Source of the DNA: JAQBQB01 sp035469245
Lineage (GTDB): Bacteria; Gemmatimonadota; Gemmatimonadetes; Gemmatimonadales; Gemmatimonadaceae
DNA: 64,000 bases
Reading direction: 5' to 3'
Assembly (NCBI GenBank): GCA_035469245.1
Contig: DATISA010000213.1
Span: 1-64,000, forward strand
How positions within the stretch are numbered: position 1 is the first letter of the stretch; the number at the start of each line of letters is the position of its first letter. The translations under genes were made by a program, and so were the position numbers. This document shows positions 1 through 8,181 of the stretch, piece after piece. Below the pieces are notes generated by a model. The model had not been told where the DNA came from. It did not search any database and saw only the letters and a program-made list of their open reading frames with translations.

Positions 1-94
1 TGAAGCGGACGTTGAGCTTTTCCGTCAGCTCGAGAATGTCGGCCTTGGATGCGCCGGAGGTGTCGGGCGTGAGCGAGCGAGAGCGTGCGGGCAG
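1..94 (-). CDS. Possible N-terminus of glutamine synthetase (partial)
   Basis: Only about 31 codons lie inside the window. The minus strand reads ...SGASKADILELTEKLNVRF, which resembles the N-terminal helix and first strand of type I glutamine synthetase (compare the NVKYIRLQFTD segment of Bacillus GlnA). No ATG, GTG or TTG exists in this frame downstream of the in-frame stop, so the start would have to be the CTG at 94-92, which has an AGAGG five bases upstream. The similarity is short and the start is unusual, so the identity is tentative. It could also be chance reading of intergenic DNA. Confidence 0.35.
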   Translation of the reverse strand, partial: MPARSRSLTPDTSGASKADILELTEKLNVRF

Positions 95-223
95 ATCTGC
101 CTCTGGTTCCGGGTCGCTCCAACGCTACGTCGACGCGCCAAGTGTTGTAAAGCTCGCCGGCTGCCGGGCATACGCCTTGCGCGCGTCGTCTCGTTACGAC
201 TTCAACGACCCGGGAGCGCGAGC

Positions 224-667
224 ATGAAGATTCAGGACATCATGACCAGAGACCCGAGCAGCGTCACCGCCGATGCCACCGTGCGCGAGGCCGCTCAGGT
301 GATGAAACGAGAGAACGTCGGTATTGTGCCGGTCGTCGCCAGTCAGAATGAGCGGCGGCTCCTCGGCGTCGTGACGGATCGCGACATCGCGATCCGCTGC
401 ATCGCCGAAGGAAAGGACGGAACGTGTCGCGTGCGCGACGTCATGAGTGCCGATGACCTCGCTACCTGCAACGCGAATGATGACGTCGAGAACGTCATGA
501 GTGCGATGCGCAGCGAGAAGGTGCGTCGAATACCCATTGTCGACGAGCGCGGCTCCCTCGTCGGCATCGTCTCGCAAGCCGACGTCCTGCTCAAGACCCG
601 CGATACCAGCCGCGCCGGCGAAACGGTCGAGCAGATCTCCGAGCCCGGCGGACGCCACGCTCGCTGA
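224..667 (+). CDS. Tandem CBS-domain protein
   Basis: The 147-residue protein consists almost entirely of two CBS motifs, roughly residues 1-58 and 68-127. The first begins MKIQDIMTRDPSSVTADATV and ends LLGVVTDRDIA; the second has the matching pattern VRDVMSADD to LVGIVSQADVL. A CBS pair forms one Bateman module that binds adenosine nucleotides and senses energy charge. No catalytic domain is attached, so it is a stand-alone, probably cytoplasmic sensor whose partner is unknown. A GGGAG element precedes the ATG by about eight bases. It is monocistronic as far as can be seen. Confidence 0.9.
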   Translation: MKIQDIMTRDPSSVTADATVREAAQVMKRENVGIVPVVASQNERRLLGVVTDRDIAIRCIAEGKDGTCRVRDVMSADDLATCNANDDVENVMSAMRSEKVRRIPIVDERGSLVGIVSQADVLLKTRDTSRAGETVEQISEPGGRHAR

Positions 668-676
668 CGATCCGCT

Positions 677-704
677 CAGTCGACGAGACACCGCGCGTCG
701 ACTG
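677..704. repeat. Inverted repeat after the CBS gene
   Basis: CAGTCGACG at 677-685 is repeated in inverse at 696-704 with a ten-base loop. There is no T-run after it on either strand, so it is at best a weak terminator for the CBS gene. Confidence 0.35.
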
Positions 705-736
705 CCGTGAGGCGGGGGGCCGTGTAGCTTTACCGC

Positions 737-1549
737 ATGGCTGTCCCCGCCTCATCCGAAACTCGAAAGTGTCCCAGCTGCGGTGCCGACGCGACCGGGA
801 AGTTCTGCTCGTCGTGCGGCGCTAGCATGGCGGCGGCGCCCTGTTCGGCATGCGGCGCGGCGCTGTCGCCAGGCGCGCGGTTCTGTCACCGCTGCGGCAC
901 ACCTGTCGCCTCTGGCGCTGGCGCTGTGGTCAGTGCGGCAAGTGCCGGCGCGCTTCCCGACCAGCGCAGCTTCTCATCCTCGTTGCCCTGGGCCGTCGCG
1001 GGTATCGCCCTCGTGGCGCTGATCGCGCTCGTCGCGGGCCAGCGCTTTTCGCGCGCGGCGCCTGACGCGCCTGCTGCCGGCGGTACGGCAGCCGCGCCAT
1101 TCGCCGGCGGTGGAACACAGGCGCCTGACATCAGCAACCTCTCGCCCGCGGAAGCCGCAGTCCGCCTGTATAACCTCGTGATGAGCCAGCACGAGCGCGG
1201 CCGGGCCGACAGCGTGCAGATTTTCGCGCCGATGGCGATCATGGCATACCAACGGCTGGGCCAGCTCGACCTCGATCAGCACTACGACGTCGGCCGAATC
1301 GCTGCCGTCTCGGGCGACGAAACGCTCGCCCGGGCAGAAGCGGACACCATCCTCGCCCAGCATCCCAATCACCTGCTCGGATTGATCCTCGCGGCGAATG
1401 CCGCCAGAATGCGCAAGGACTCCACGGCCGCGCGCGACTTCCAGGCAAAGCTGATCGCCGCCGCCCCATCCGAGCGCGCCAGGCAACTCCCCGAGTACGT
1501 CGCGCACGAGAACGACATCACAATCGCCCTCGACGCAAAGCGTCCATGA
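737..1549 (+). CDS. Double zinc-ribbon membrane protein with C-terminal helical domain
   Basis: Two zinc ribbons occupy residues 10-58: CPSCG...CSSCG and CSACG...CHRCG. A single transmembrane segment follows at about residues 83-103 (PWAVAGIALVALIALVAGQ). An alanine-rich linker leads to a helical C-terminal region (about 133-265) with a TPR-like look, placed on the far side of the membrane. Function is not known; such proteins are usually assembly or sensing scaffolds. There is no Shine-Dalgarno, but TAGCTT lies at 725-730, six bases before the ATG, which suggests a leaderless transcript. The stop overlaps the mqnD start by four bases (ATGA), so the two are co-transcribed. Confidence 0.8.
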   Translation: MAVPASSETRKCPSCGADATGKFCSSCGASMAAAPCSACGAALSPGARFCHRCGTPVASGAGAVVSAASAGALPDQRSFSSSLPWAVAGIALVALIALVAGQRFSRAAPDAPAAGGTAAAPFAGGGTQAPDISNLSPAEAAVRLYNLVMSQHERGRADSVQIFAPMAIMAYQRLGQLDLDQHYDVGRIAAVSGDETLARAEADTILAQHPNHLLGLILAANAARMRKDSTAARDFQAKLIAAAPSERARQLPEYVAHENDITIALDAKRP

Positions 1550-2379
1550 CTAACACGATCCACGTTGCCCACAGCCCGGACTCCGACGACGCCTTCATGT
1601 TCTACGCGCTCGCGTCCGGGAAGATCGATACGGAAGGCCTCAGCTACGTCCACGAGCTGCAGGACATCGAGACGTTGAATCGTCGCGCCATGCGCGGCGA
1701 GCTCGAGGTGACTGCCGTGTCAATCCACGCCTATGCCTACCTGTCCGATCGGTACGCGCTCCTGCCGCACGGTGCGTCGATGGGTGATCGCTACGGGCCG
1801 CGGCTCGTCGCACGCCGGCCGATGTCAAAATCCGAGATCCGCGGGAAGCGCATCGCGATCCCCGGCACACTGACGAGCGCCTATCTCGCGCTTCGGCTGT
1901 TCGAACCGGATTTCGAGCCAGTGGTGGTGCCGTTCGACCAGATCGAGGATGCGGTGGTCGATTCGCAAGCCGACCTCGGACTGCTCATCCACGAAGGCCA
2001 GTTGACCTTTGCCGACAGGGGACTCTATCTCATTCAGGACCTTGGCGAGTGGTGGTTCGCCGAAACCGGCCTGCCGCTCCCACTTGGCGGCAACGTCATA
2101 CGGAAGGACTTGGGCGAGACGCTGACGAAGAAGATTTCGCGCCATCTTCGTGACAGTATTGCGTACGGCCTGCAACATCGGACCGCCGCGCTCGACCATT
2201 CGATGCAATACGCCAGGGGGCTTGCTCGCGACCGCGCCGACACGTTCGTGGGCATGTACGTCAACGACTGGACGCTGGATTATGGCGAGCGCGGCCGTCA
2301 GGCCGTCAAGCGTTTGCTTCAACGGGGCGTGGAGGCGGGAATCATCGCTCAGCCGGTCACGGTCGAATTCGTCGACTGA
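1546..2379 (+). CDS. mqnD: 1,4-dihydroxy-6-naphthoate synthase (futalosine menaquinone pathway)
   Basis: MqnD converts cyclic dehypoxanthinyl futalosine to 1,4-dihydroxy-6-naphthoate in the futalosine route to menaquinone. The protein begins with the family hallmark HVAHSPDSDDAFMFYAL and has the periplasmic-binding-protein-like fold typical of MqnA/MqnD, including IPGTLTSAYLALRLF and ADLGLLIHEGQLTF. At 277 residues it has the usual length. It overlaps the upstream zinc-ribbon gene by ATGA. No other mqn gene lies in the window. Presence of mqnD implies menaquinone is the respiratory quinone and that menFDHCEB is probably absent, which is family knowledge rather than something seen here. Confidence 0.92.
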   Translation: MTNTIHVAHSPDSDDAFMFYALASGKIDTEGLSYVHELQDIETLNRRAMRGELEVTAVSIHAYAYLSDRYALLPHGASMGDRYGPRLVARRPMSKSEIRGKRIAIPGTLTSAYLALRLFEPDFEPVVVPFDQIEDAVVDSQADLGLLIHEGQLTFADRGLYLIQDLGEWWFAETGLPLPLGGNVIRKDLGETLTKKISRHLRDSIAYGLQHRTAALDHSMQYARGLARDRADTFVGMYVNDWTLDYGERGRQAVKRLLQRGVEAGIIAQPVTVEFVD

Positions 2380-2431
2380 CCCGCCCTCGCCGTGGGCGCC
2401 TCCCGGCGCCCTCACCGCGGCCCGGCCGCAG

Positions 2432-2926
2432 CTAGTGGTGGTGATGGCCGCTCGCACCATCCTCGTGGCCGAGCGCATGCGCCACCCAGCCGACCACCTT
2501 CGCCGTTCGAGCGCCGAGGCGTTTCGCTCGGTCCTCCGGGTCGCTCGCGCCTCGCGGCTCGCCCACCACGATTCCGCCTAGCGCCGAAACGCGACCTGCA
2601 AGGACGGTATTCTCGCCGCCCGCCACTCCGAACACCGTGTTCTCGAATGCGTCGCCCGGCATGCGTTCGAGATCTCGAAGCAGCGCATCGAGCGCGTCTG
2701 GAATTTCTGCGGCGGCCTCGCACGCGATGAGCACTCCCGCGTAGGTCGCCACGTGGTGCGATGACTCGAGCCGGCGATGTCTGCCCGGTGTTGCCAGGGA
2801 ATGCGCCTCCCCCACTCGCACGTCCACCTCGGTGAATCGGACGCTCTTCGCACCTTCGGCTGCCGCATCGGCCAGCGCGGCGGCTGGACTCTCGGCGCCG
2901 AAATAGAGCACGAGCAACTTCGGCAT
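2432..2926 (-). CDS. Flavodoxin-fold / NAD(P)H:quinone oxidoreductase-like protein
   Basis: A 164-residue protein starting MPKLLVLYFGAES, a first beta strand typical of flavodoxin-like FMN proteins, although the usual phosphate loop (S/T-x-T-G) is replaced by GAESPAAALADA. A later GGENTVLAG resembles the third FMN loop of WrbA-like proteins. The start was chosen at the internal ATG (2926) because a GGAGA sits eight bases upstream; a 30-codon extension upstream looks non-coding. The C-terminus ends GHHHH, which could bind metal. Redox role is probable but the degenerate loop leaves the cofactor uncertain. Confidence 0.65.
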   Translation of the reverse strand: MPKLLVLYFGAESPAAALADAAAEGAKSVRFTEVDVRVGEAHSLATPGRHRRLESSHHVATYAGVLIACEAAAEIPDALDALLRDLERMPGDAFENTVFGVAGGENTVLAGRVSALGGIVVGEPRGASDPEDRAKRLGARTAKVVGWVAHALGHEDGASGHHHH

Positions 2927-2963
2927 GATCTCATCTCCGCAAATCGCTGTGACGTGCGACTTC

Positions 2964-2990
2964 TTGACGAAGCGCCCGGGCAAGTATACT
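2964..2990 (+). promoter_or_regulatory. Probable promoter of the histone-like gene
   Basis: TTGACG at 2964-2969 and TATACT at 2985-2990 are separated by 15 bases, slightly short for a sigma-70 promoter. They point at the gene starting at 3119 and predict a leader of roughly 120 nt. Confidence 0.5.
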
Positions 2991-3118
2991 AAGGCGTTTG
3001 AAAAGCACCGATGCACGATGCGATTGGCTGCACCGGTGATCGGTACGCGATCTGCAGCCGTCGGGCGCCGTGTGCCGACCTCTCAATTCGTAATCACATA
3101 ACCTCTCAGGAGGCGGGC

Positions 3119-3796
3119 ATGCCGCGGGGCGACGAGGTGCGCGAGGAGTATCGATTCTCCGACCGGGACGATGACGACGTCGACGGAATCGGATACGGTG
3201 GCGGTGGTGCTTCCTACGACGACGAAGAAGAAGACGACGGTGGCTGGATGACCCACAAGGACGAGAGTGACGATCTGTGGGACAGCGCCGAGGACGTCGA
3301 TGACGAGGAAGAGGAGCCTGGCGCACTCGACGAAGGAGAGGAGGAGGAAGACGGCGAGTTGTTCGAGTCGCCGCGACCAGCACGACCAGGCCGACCGGGC
3401 CGGCCAGCCGGATCGTCGAAGGCGGGCAATGCTGCTGGCGTGCCACCCGCGCCGGCTGCTCCGGCTCCCGCTGCGGCGCCCTCGGCGGAACGCCCGGCCG
3501 CCAAGAAGGCCGCGGCTCCGGCTATGAAACCTGCGGCTAGCCCGCCTGCGCCAAAGAAGTCCGCGCAGAGCGCGCCAGCGGCAAAGTCATCGGCAGCAAA
3601 GAAGGCTGGCGCCAAGAAGACGGCGAAGAAAGCGGCAAAGAAGTCGGCGGCCAAGAAGGCGGCCAAGAAGTCCGGCGCCAAAAGGAGCGGTGCTAAAAAG
3701 GCCGGCGCACGCAAGGCCGCCAGAAAGAGTGGGGCAAAGCGGAGCGCCAAGCGCGCAGGCAAGCCCAGTCGAAAGAGCGCCAAGCGACGTCGCTGA
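3119..3796 (+). CDS. Histone-H1-like lysine/alanine-rich protein with acidic N-terminus
   Basis: The 225-residue protein has two opposite halves. Residues 1-85 are strongly acidic (runs of D and E, e.g. DDEEEDDGG and DDEEEEPG). After a proline/alanine linker, residues 150-225 are a basic tail of AKK/SAKK/SGAKR repeats like eukaryotic histone H1, AlgP or Hc1 proteins, ending KRRR. Such tails bind DNA without sequence specificity and compact the nucleoid. The ATG at 3119 is preceded by AGGAGG with five-base spacing; an in-frame upstream ATG at 3011 lacks one. A strong terminator follows the stop. The acidic half could self-mask the tail or bind partners; that is inference. Confidence 0.8.
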   Translation: MPRGDEVREEYRFSDRDDDDVDGIGYGGGGASYDDEEEDDGGWMTHKDESDDLWDSAEDVDDEEEEPGALDEGEEEEDGELFESPRPARPGRPGRPAGSSKAGNAAGVPPAPAAPAPAAAPSAERPAAKKAAAPAMKPAASPPAPKKSAQSAPAAKSSAAKKAGAKKTAKKAAKKSAAKKAAKKSGAKRSGAKKAGARKAARKSGAKRSAKRAGKPSRKSAKRRR

Positions 3797-3815
3797 CCGG
3801 ATCCACACTCGAACA

Positions 3816-3854
3816 CGGCAGCGGAGCGATCGCCTCCACGCTCCGCTGCCGTTT
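3816..3854 (+). terminator. Rho-independent terminator
   Basis: CGGCAGCGGAGCG (3816-3828) pairs perfectly with 3839-3851 over a ten-base loop and is followed by TTT. It ends the histone-like gene. Confidence 0.85.
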
Positions 3855-3870
3855 CACATTACGTTTCGGC

Positions 3871-4599
3871 ATGACCGCCGCTGAGACCGAGTTGCACACG
3901 GATCTCTCATCCGAGAGCCGTTCCCGCCATCGGGCGAACGTCAAGACGTCGCAACGCGTCGCGTCCGCGATCGCGCACGAGCTGCGCAACCCGGTCTTCG
4001 GCATCGCCTCTGCCGCCCAGCTGCTGCGCTACCGCGTGACCGACGACCCGCTCATCGAACGGAACATCGGTCGCATTCTTCGCGAGGCCGAGCGACTCAA
4101 TGCGCTCGTGTCGGCGCTTCTTGAGTACGGACGTCCAGCGCCGGTGCTCCTCGCGCCGGCCGATCCGGACGACGTCTGGACCGACGTCATTGAGGCGCAG
4201 CGCGGTGCGCTCGAGAGCAAAGCACTCCTCCTGCGACACGTCGCCTCCGCCCCGCGGGCGCGCTGCGAGCTCGACGCCGAACAGCTGGCGCACGCCTACG
4301 CGAATGTGCTGGTCAACGCCATCGAAGCCGCGCCCGAAGGCAGTGACCTCACGATCGACTCGACCATTTCGCCCGACGGCGCCTGGCACAGTCGCGTCCA
4401 CAACGACGGACAGTCGGTCTCGGACGATCTGCTGCCGCACGTTTTTGAACCGCTGGTCAGCAACAAGCCGGGCCACGCCGGGATCGGCTTGGCAGTCGCG
4501 CAACGCATCGTCGGCGAACATGGCGGCACGATCGCCCTCGAGAACAGCCGCGAGAGCGGGACGACGCTGATCTTCGCCCTCCCGGCCGCCCGTGGCTGA
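3871..4599 (+). CDS. NtrB-type sensor histidine kinase, soluble
   Basis: The 242-residue protein has an H-box AIAHELRNPVFGI with the phospho-acceptor at His36, followed by a HATPase domain with N-box NVLVNAIEA (Asn about 149), an HNDG segment and the glycine loop GHAGIGLAVAQRIV. There is no transmembrane segment and no obvious PAS domain; the N-terminal 25 residues are short and unstructured. It therefore resembles the kinase core of NtrB/AtoS proteins and must receive its signal from a partner. No response regulator is adjacent. The downstream MerR-like gene overlaps by eight bases, so the two are translated together and may form a regulatory pair. Confidence 0.88.
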   Translation: MTAAETELHTDLSSESRSRHRANVKTSQRVASAIAHELRNPVFGIASAAQLLRYRVTDDPLIERNIGRILREAERLNALVSALLEYGRPAPVLLAPADPDDVWTDVIEAQRGALESKALLLRHVASAPRARCELDAEQLAHAYANVLVNAIEAAPEGSDLTIDSTISPDGAWHSRVHNDGQSVSDDLLPHVFEPLVSNKPGHAGIGLAVAQRIVGEHGGTIALENSRESGTTLIFALPAARG

Positions 4600-5140
4600 T
4601 TCGCCGATTGCTCTGCTCCGCGCGCACGCGAAGCATGCGCCCTGGAACGCCCGAGGCCTTGCAGCCCATGTGACCGCGCTCGTCGACGCTGCCGGCGTTC
4701 GCCCCACGAATGCCTCGGCACGCGCGGCGCCGAGCGCACGCTCGATCCGCTTCTACGTGGCGAACGGACTGCTCGAGCGGCCGGAAGGAGCAGGCACCGC
4801 CGCGACCTACAACTACCGCCACTTCCTGCAGCTGCTCGCGATCAAGATTCGCCAGCGCGAGGGCATCACACTCGACGTCATCAAGAGCGAGATGAAGGAA
4901 GTCACGGGAGATGCGCTGGAGCGTCGCGTCGCATCGTCGCTCGCCGCGGCCCTCGGCGCGACGATCGAGACGCGGCGCCAGGCGAGTGACGAAGACGTCA
5001 CCGCGAGCTGGCGACGCGTGCCGGTGGCCGACGGCGTCGAGCTGCACGTTCGCGACGACTCGCCGGCCTCACGCGACGACGCCCTCGTGGCCATGCGCGA
5101 AGCCGTCCGCGCGGCGCTCGGCCGCGAAGACATCCGCTAG
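4592..5140 (+). CDS. MerR-family-like transcriptional regulator
   Basis: The protein is 182 residues from a GTG that overlaps the end of the kinase gene. Residues about 48-90 carry a MerR-type winged helix: ARSIRFYVANGLLERPEG, the 'wing' Y-N-Y-R, and LLAIKIRQREGITLDVIK. The C-terminal part is helical and lacks cysteine clusters, so it is not a typical metal sensor. Because it is translationally coupled to a histidine kinase without a receiver-domain partner, it may be the output of that kinase in some non-classical way, but the protein has no receiver domain and this is speculative. Confidence 0.8.
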   Translation: MADSPIALLRAHAKHAPWNARGLAAHVTALVDAAGVRPTNASARAAPSARSIRFYVANGLLERPEGAGTAATYNYRHFLQLLAIKIRQREGITLDVIKSEMKEVTGDALERRVASSLAAALGATIETRRQASDEDVTASWRRVPVADGVELHVRDDSPASRDDALVAMREAVRAALGREDIR

Positions 5141-5151
5141 ACGCCGCCGGA

Positions 5152-6447
5152 TCACAGCAGCCGGGAGAGCAGGGTAGCGCCCAGCTCGAGCGCCTTGGAC
5201 CATATCGAGCGCTGGCGGAACTCGTCGAGCTTGATCTCCCTTGCATAGCGAAGATCATCGAAGAAGATCGAGTCCATCTGCGCGCCGAACGCGCTGTCCA
5301 GAACGACGAGGTTCGCCTCGTCGTTGAACGCCAGCGAGCGATTGTCGAAGTTCATTGATCCGACCGAGCTCCAAAGACCGTCGGCAACGATCGTCTTCGA
5401 GTGCAGCATCGTTGGCTGATACTCATAGACGTGTATTCCGTGCTGCAGGAGCTCCTCGTAGCGATAGCGTCCCGCGTACCAGGTCGTCTTCACGTCGGTC
5501 TTGTTGCTCACCGTCAACACGCGAACGTCCACGCCACGGCGCGCCGCGCGCTCGAGCAGCCGCCGGAAATCGTCGTCCGGGACGAAATACGAGTTCTCGA
5601 TATACAGCGTTTTCCTGGCGCCCGTGATCGTCAGCGCCAGAAAACGCTCGGCGGGAGTGCTGCCGGTCGTTGGCGCGGCGAACATCAAGCCGGCGCGTGT
5701 AGCGCCGACCGGCTGAAACCCGCTTTCCGGAAAGAAGAGCGGGCCGGTCAGCAGCTCGCCGGTCGCTTCCGCCCACGCCGCCGCGAATGCCGACTGAAGC
5801 TCCATGACCGCGGGGCCCTGGAACCGGACGTTGGATTCACGCCACTGCTCTTCATGATGGCCGTCGCCCAGCCAGTAATCGGCCAGCCCGAATCCGCCGG
5901 TGTAGGCGATGCGCCCGTCGACGACCACCACGCGCACGTGCGATCGGTTGGCCGCGTTCGAGATCGTGAACCACCGCAATTGGCGCAGCTTCGCCACCTC
6001 CACGCCCGCCTCACGCAACGATCGAATCCACTCGCGTGACAGGTGCTGTGAGCCAAATGCATCGACCAGGAGGAGCACGCGAACCTTGGCACGCGCACGC
6101 TCGCGCAGAATCGCGGCGAGCGTGTCCGCCACGCGGCCGGGGAGGGAATAGTACATCTGGACCGTGATCGTCTTGCGCGCCGACCGCAGGTCCGCCCAGA
6201 GCGGCGGATAGACGCCGTTGCCATTGTTCGCCTGTTGTACGGCATTACCGTCGTACACGTGCGTCCCGGTGAACAACTCCATTGTCCGCTCGAACAACGA
6301 GTCGCCCACCGCGGGCGGACCCGAATCGGACAGTGTGACGACGTAACCGACCGGCGTGCCACGAGTGATCGTCAGCACGCCGATGAGTGCCATGGCGAGC
6401 ACCGTCACAATCAGAATTACGAGACCAGTACGTTTGAGCGTCGACAT
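5152..6447 (-). CDS. Phospholipase D family protein, cardiolipin-synthase-like
   Basis: The 431-residue protein has an N-terminal membrane anchor (residues 8-27) and two PLD domains. The second HKD motif is canonical, HSKTIVAD with His349, Lys351, Asp356. In the first, HVRVVVVD (His170, Asp177), the lysine is replaced by Arg172. Surrounding features such as GGFGLADYW and SVGSMNFDNRS match bacterial cardiolipin synthases, which join two phosphatidylglycerols or use phosphatidylethanolamine as donor. The K-to-R change leaves activity uncertain. TAGGGT lies nine bases before the ATG and AGGAAG immediately before it. It converges with the MerR-like gene with an 11-base gap. Confidence 0.85.
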   Translation of the reverse strand: MSTLKRTGLVILIVTVLAMALIGVLTITRGTPVGYVVTLSDSGPPAVGDSLFERTMELFTGTHVYDGNAVQQANNGNGVYPPLWADLRSARKTITVQMYYSLPGRVADTLAAILRERARAKVRVLLLVDAFGSQHLSREWIRSLREAGVEVAKLRQLRWFTISNAANRSHVRVVVVDGRIAYTGGFGLADYWLGDGHHEEQWRESNVRFQGPAVMELQSAFAAAWAEATGELLTGPLFFPESGFQPVGATRAGLMFAAPTTGSTPAERFLALTITGARKTLYIENSYFVPDDDFRRLLERAARRGVDVRVLTVSNKTDVKTTWYAGRYRYEELLQHGIHVYEYQPTMLHSKTIVADGLWSSVGSMNFDNRSLAFNDEANLVVLDSAFGAQMDSIFFDDLRYAREIKLDEFRQRSIWSKALELGATLLSRLL

Positions 6448-6530
6448 GCTTCCTGTACCCTAACACAAGCTGTGCCACGCCGAGCTCGGTTCTGGTCACC
6501 AGCGTGGCTTTGCACCATCCTTAATGCCGC

Positions 6531-7238
6531 ATGTTCAGCACATCGACCGTTTTGCTCACCGGCGTCGGGGCCGATGGACAGGTCGGCGAGGTGGTCGCGA
6601 GCGCTTTCGCGAGCCTCGGCGCGTCTCTCGTTCTCGTCGATCGCCGCGCCGAGCGCGCGGAAGCCCGCGCTGCGGCGCTGTCGCGCGACGGTCGAACGGC
6701 CCGCGGCTACGGGTGCGATCTGACCAGCGCCGCCGACGTTGCCGCGCTCGCCGAACGAGTACGTCATGAGCACGGCGGCTCGCTTCACGCTCTTGTCCAC
6801 ATGGCGGGCGGGTTCGCCATGAGCGGTCCCGTTGTGGGCAGCACCGATGATGTCTGGGATCGACAGCTTGCGGTCAACCTCACCACAGCGTACGTCACGG
6901 CCCGCGCGTTTCTGCCGCTGCTTCGGCAAGGTCGCGGTTCGATCGTGTTCTTTGCCTCGCAGGCGGCACTACCCGGCGCTTCCGTCGCCGGGATGTCGGC
7001 TTATGCCGCGGCGAAATCGGGCGTAGTCGCCCTGACGAGGGCGATCGCGGCTGAAGAGCGGGCGAGCGGTGTGCGGGCAAACGCCGTCGCGCCGGCGACG
7101 ATTCGTACTGCCGCCAACGAGAGTGCGATGGGAGCGGACGCGCGCTACGTCGAGCGGGAGCAGGTCGCGGACGCCGTCGTGTTTCTCTGCTCTCCGCGGG
7201 CGAGCGCGATTTCCGGCATCGTGCTTCCGCTGGAGTGA
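6531..7238 (+). CDS. Short-chain dehydrogenase/reductase
   Basis: A 235-residue classical SDR. The cofactor loop is TGVGADGQVG (residues 10-19), the structural Asn is in AVNLTTA (Asn116), and the catalytic residues are Ser143, Tyr158 and Lys162 in SAYAAAKSG. Asp37 after the second strand (LVLVDRR) followed by two arginines leaves NADH versus NADPH open. Substrate is not predictable. The stop overlaps the GTG of the RepA-like gene (GTGA), so the two form an operon. No Shine-Dalgarno is evident; CTTAAT lies five bases before the ATG. Confidence 0.88.
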   Translation: MFSTSTVLLTGVGADGQVGEVVASAFASLGASLVLVDRRAERAEARAAALSRDGRTARGYGCDLTSAADVAALAERVRHEHGGSLHALVHMAGGFAMSGPVVGSTDDVWDRQLAVNLTTAYVTARAFLPLLRQGRGSIVFFASQAALPGASVAGMSAYAAAKSGVVALTRAIAAEERASGVRANAVAPATIRTAANESAMGADARYVEREQVADAVVFLCSPRASAISGIVLPLE

Positions 7239-8101
7239 CTCGCGAAATGAAGCTCCCGGCGCGTCGGCGATCGCACGCGCATTCGGTCTTGCTCGACCGC
7301 TCGCTCGAAGAGTTTCCGCTCTTTCGGCTGAGCGACACGTCCGACGAGGCGGCGATCTCCTACACCACGGAAGACGGCGGACGCTGGCGCGTGCTCGCCA
7401 GTCCCGGCGACCGCCTGCCAGGAACGTTCGATCAGGACGTGTACATCGAGTTGATGCACCGCTACCACGAGGCCGGCGAGCCATCCGACGGTGCATTGTC
7501 GTTCACCCTTCACGCGTTCCTGCGCTCGATGGGCCGCCAGGTCGACGGCCGTACTTACGAGCAGCTCCGCGGGGCACTCACCCGGCTCGAGCGAACGGTC
7601 CTTCAATCCGAGCACAGCTACTTCGATGCCGGCCGATCGAGCGTCGCCGACATCAGCTTCACGCTCCTCACGTCGGTCATGATCGAGCGGCGTCGAACGC
7701 TCGACCGCGACCAGCTTCCGCTGTTCCCGAACGTCGCGGCGGCCGAACCCGGCGAGGCGCGCGTCACGATATCACCGACGGTCAGGCAAAACCTGACCGC
7801 CCGATACGTCGTCCCGCTCAGCATCTCACGGTACTTGTCGCTGCCCTCTCCCGCGGCGCGGCGGCTGTATCGGCTGATCGAGCTCGCGCGGGCGAACGGC
7901 GTTCTGACATGGCGCGTATCACTCGAGCGGCTGCGCGAACAACTCCCGCTCGCTCAGCGCTATCCGTCTCACCTGCAGCGAGTGCTCCAGCCGGCCCATG
8001 AGATGCTTAAGGAGGCCGGGGTGATCCGTGAGGCACTGGTTCGTCAACATCAGCGCAACTGGCTCGTCGATTACGTGCTCGGCGGTCGGCAAGCCGGTTG
8101 A
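7235..8101 (+). CDS. Replication initiator protein A (RepA/TrfA-like) family
   Basis: The 288-residue protein resembles the plasmid replication-initiator family that includes RepA and, more distantly, TrfA: an N-terminal DRSLEEFPLFRLSD segment, FDQDVYIELMHRY, and two winged-helix-like regions ending in PSHLQRVLQPAHEMLKEAGV. These proteins bind iterons and load helicase at plasmid origins. Here the gene overlaps an SDR gene by GTGA and is surrounded by core genes, with no iterons seen in 8,102-8,181. It is therefore either a domesticated initiator or a regulator that kept the fold. An in-frame ATG at 7247 is an alternative start. The family call rests on pattern memory only. Confidence 0.65.
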   Translation: MTREMKLPARRRSHAHSVLLDRSLEEFPLFRLSDTSDEAAISYTTEDGGRWRVLASPGDRLPGTFDQDVYIELMHRYHEAGEPSDGALSFTLHAFLRSMGRQVDGRTYEQLRGALTRLERTVLQSEHSYFDAGRSSVADISFTLLTSVMIERRRTLDRDQLPLFPNVAAAEPGEARVTISPTVRQNLTARYVVPLSISRYLSLPSPAARRLYRLIELARANGVLTWRVSLERLREQLPLAQRYPSHLQRVLQPAHEMLKEAGVIREALVRQHQRNWLVDYVLGGRQAG

Positions 8102-8181
8102 GTACGGCTGGACGCAGCTTGCAATACGGACCCGTTCGTTGAACAGTCCAGCAGTTGGAGGGTACTTAAACCCCGACCGCC

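Noticed and set aside
3590..3790. Short tandem repeats resembling a CRISPR or satellite array
   Set aside because: They encode the AKK-type repeats of the tail; the unit is imperfect and in frame with no spacers.
3214..3816. A leucine/alanine-rich open frame antisense to the histone-like gene
   Set aside because: It is a mirror of AAGAAG/GCC repeats of the lysine/alanine tail, giving phenylalanine and leucine runs; no membrane protein logic and no start site.
8102..8181. Iterons for the RepA-like protein
   Set aside because: No repeated unit of 17-22 bases is visible in this gap or in the bases before the gene.
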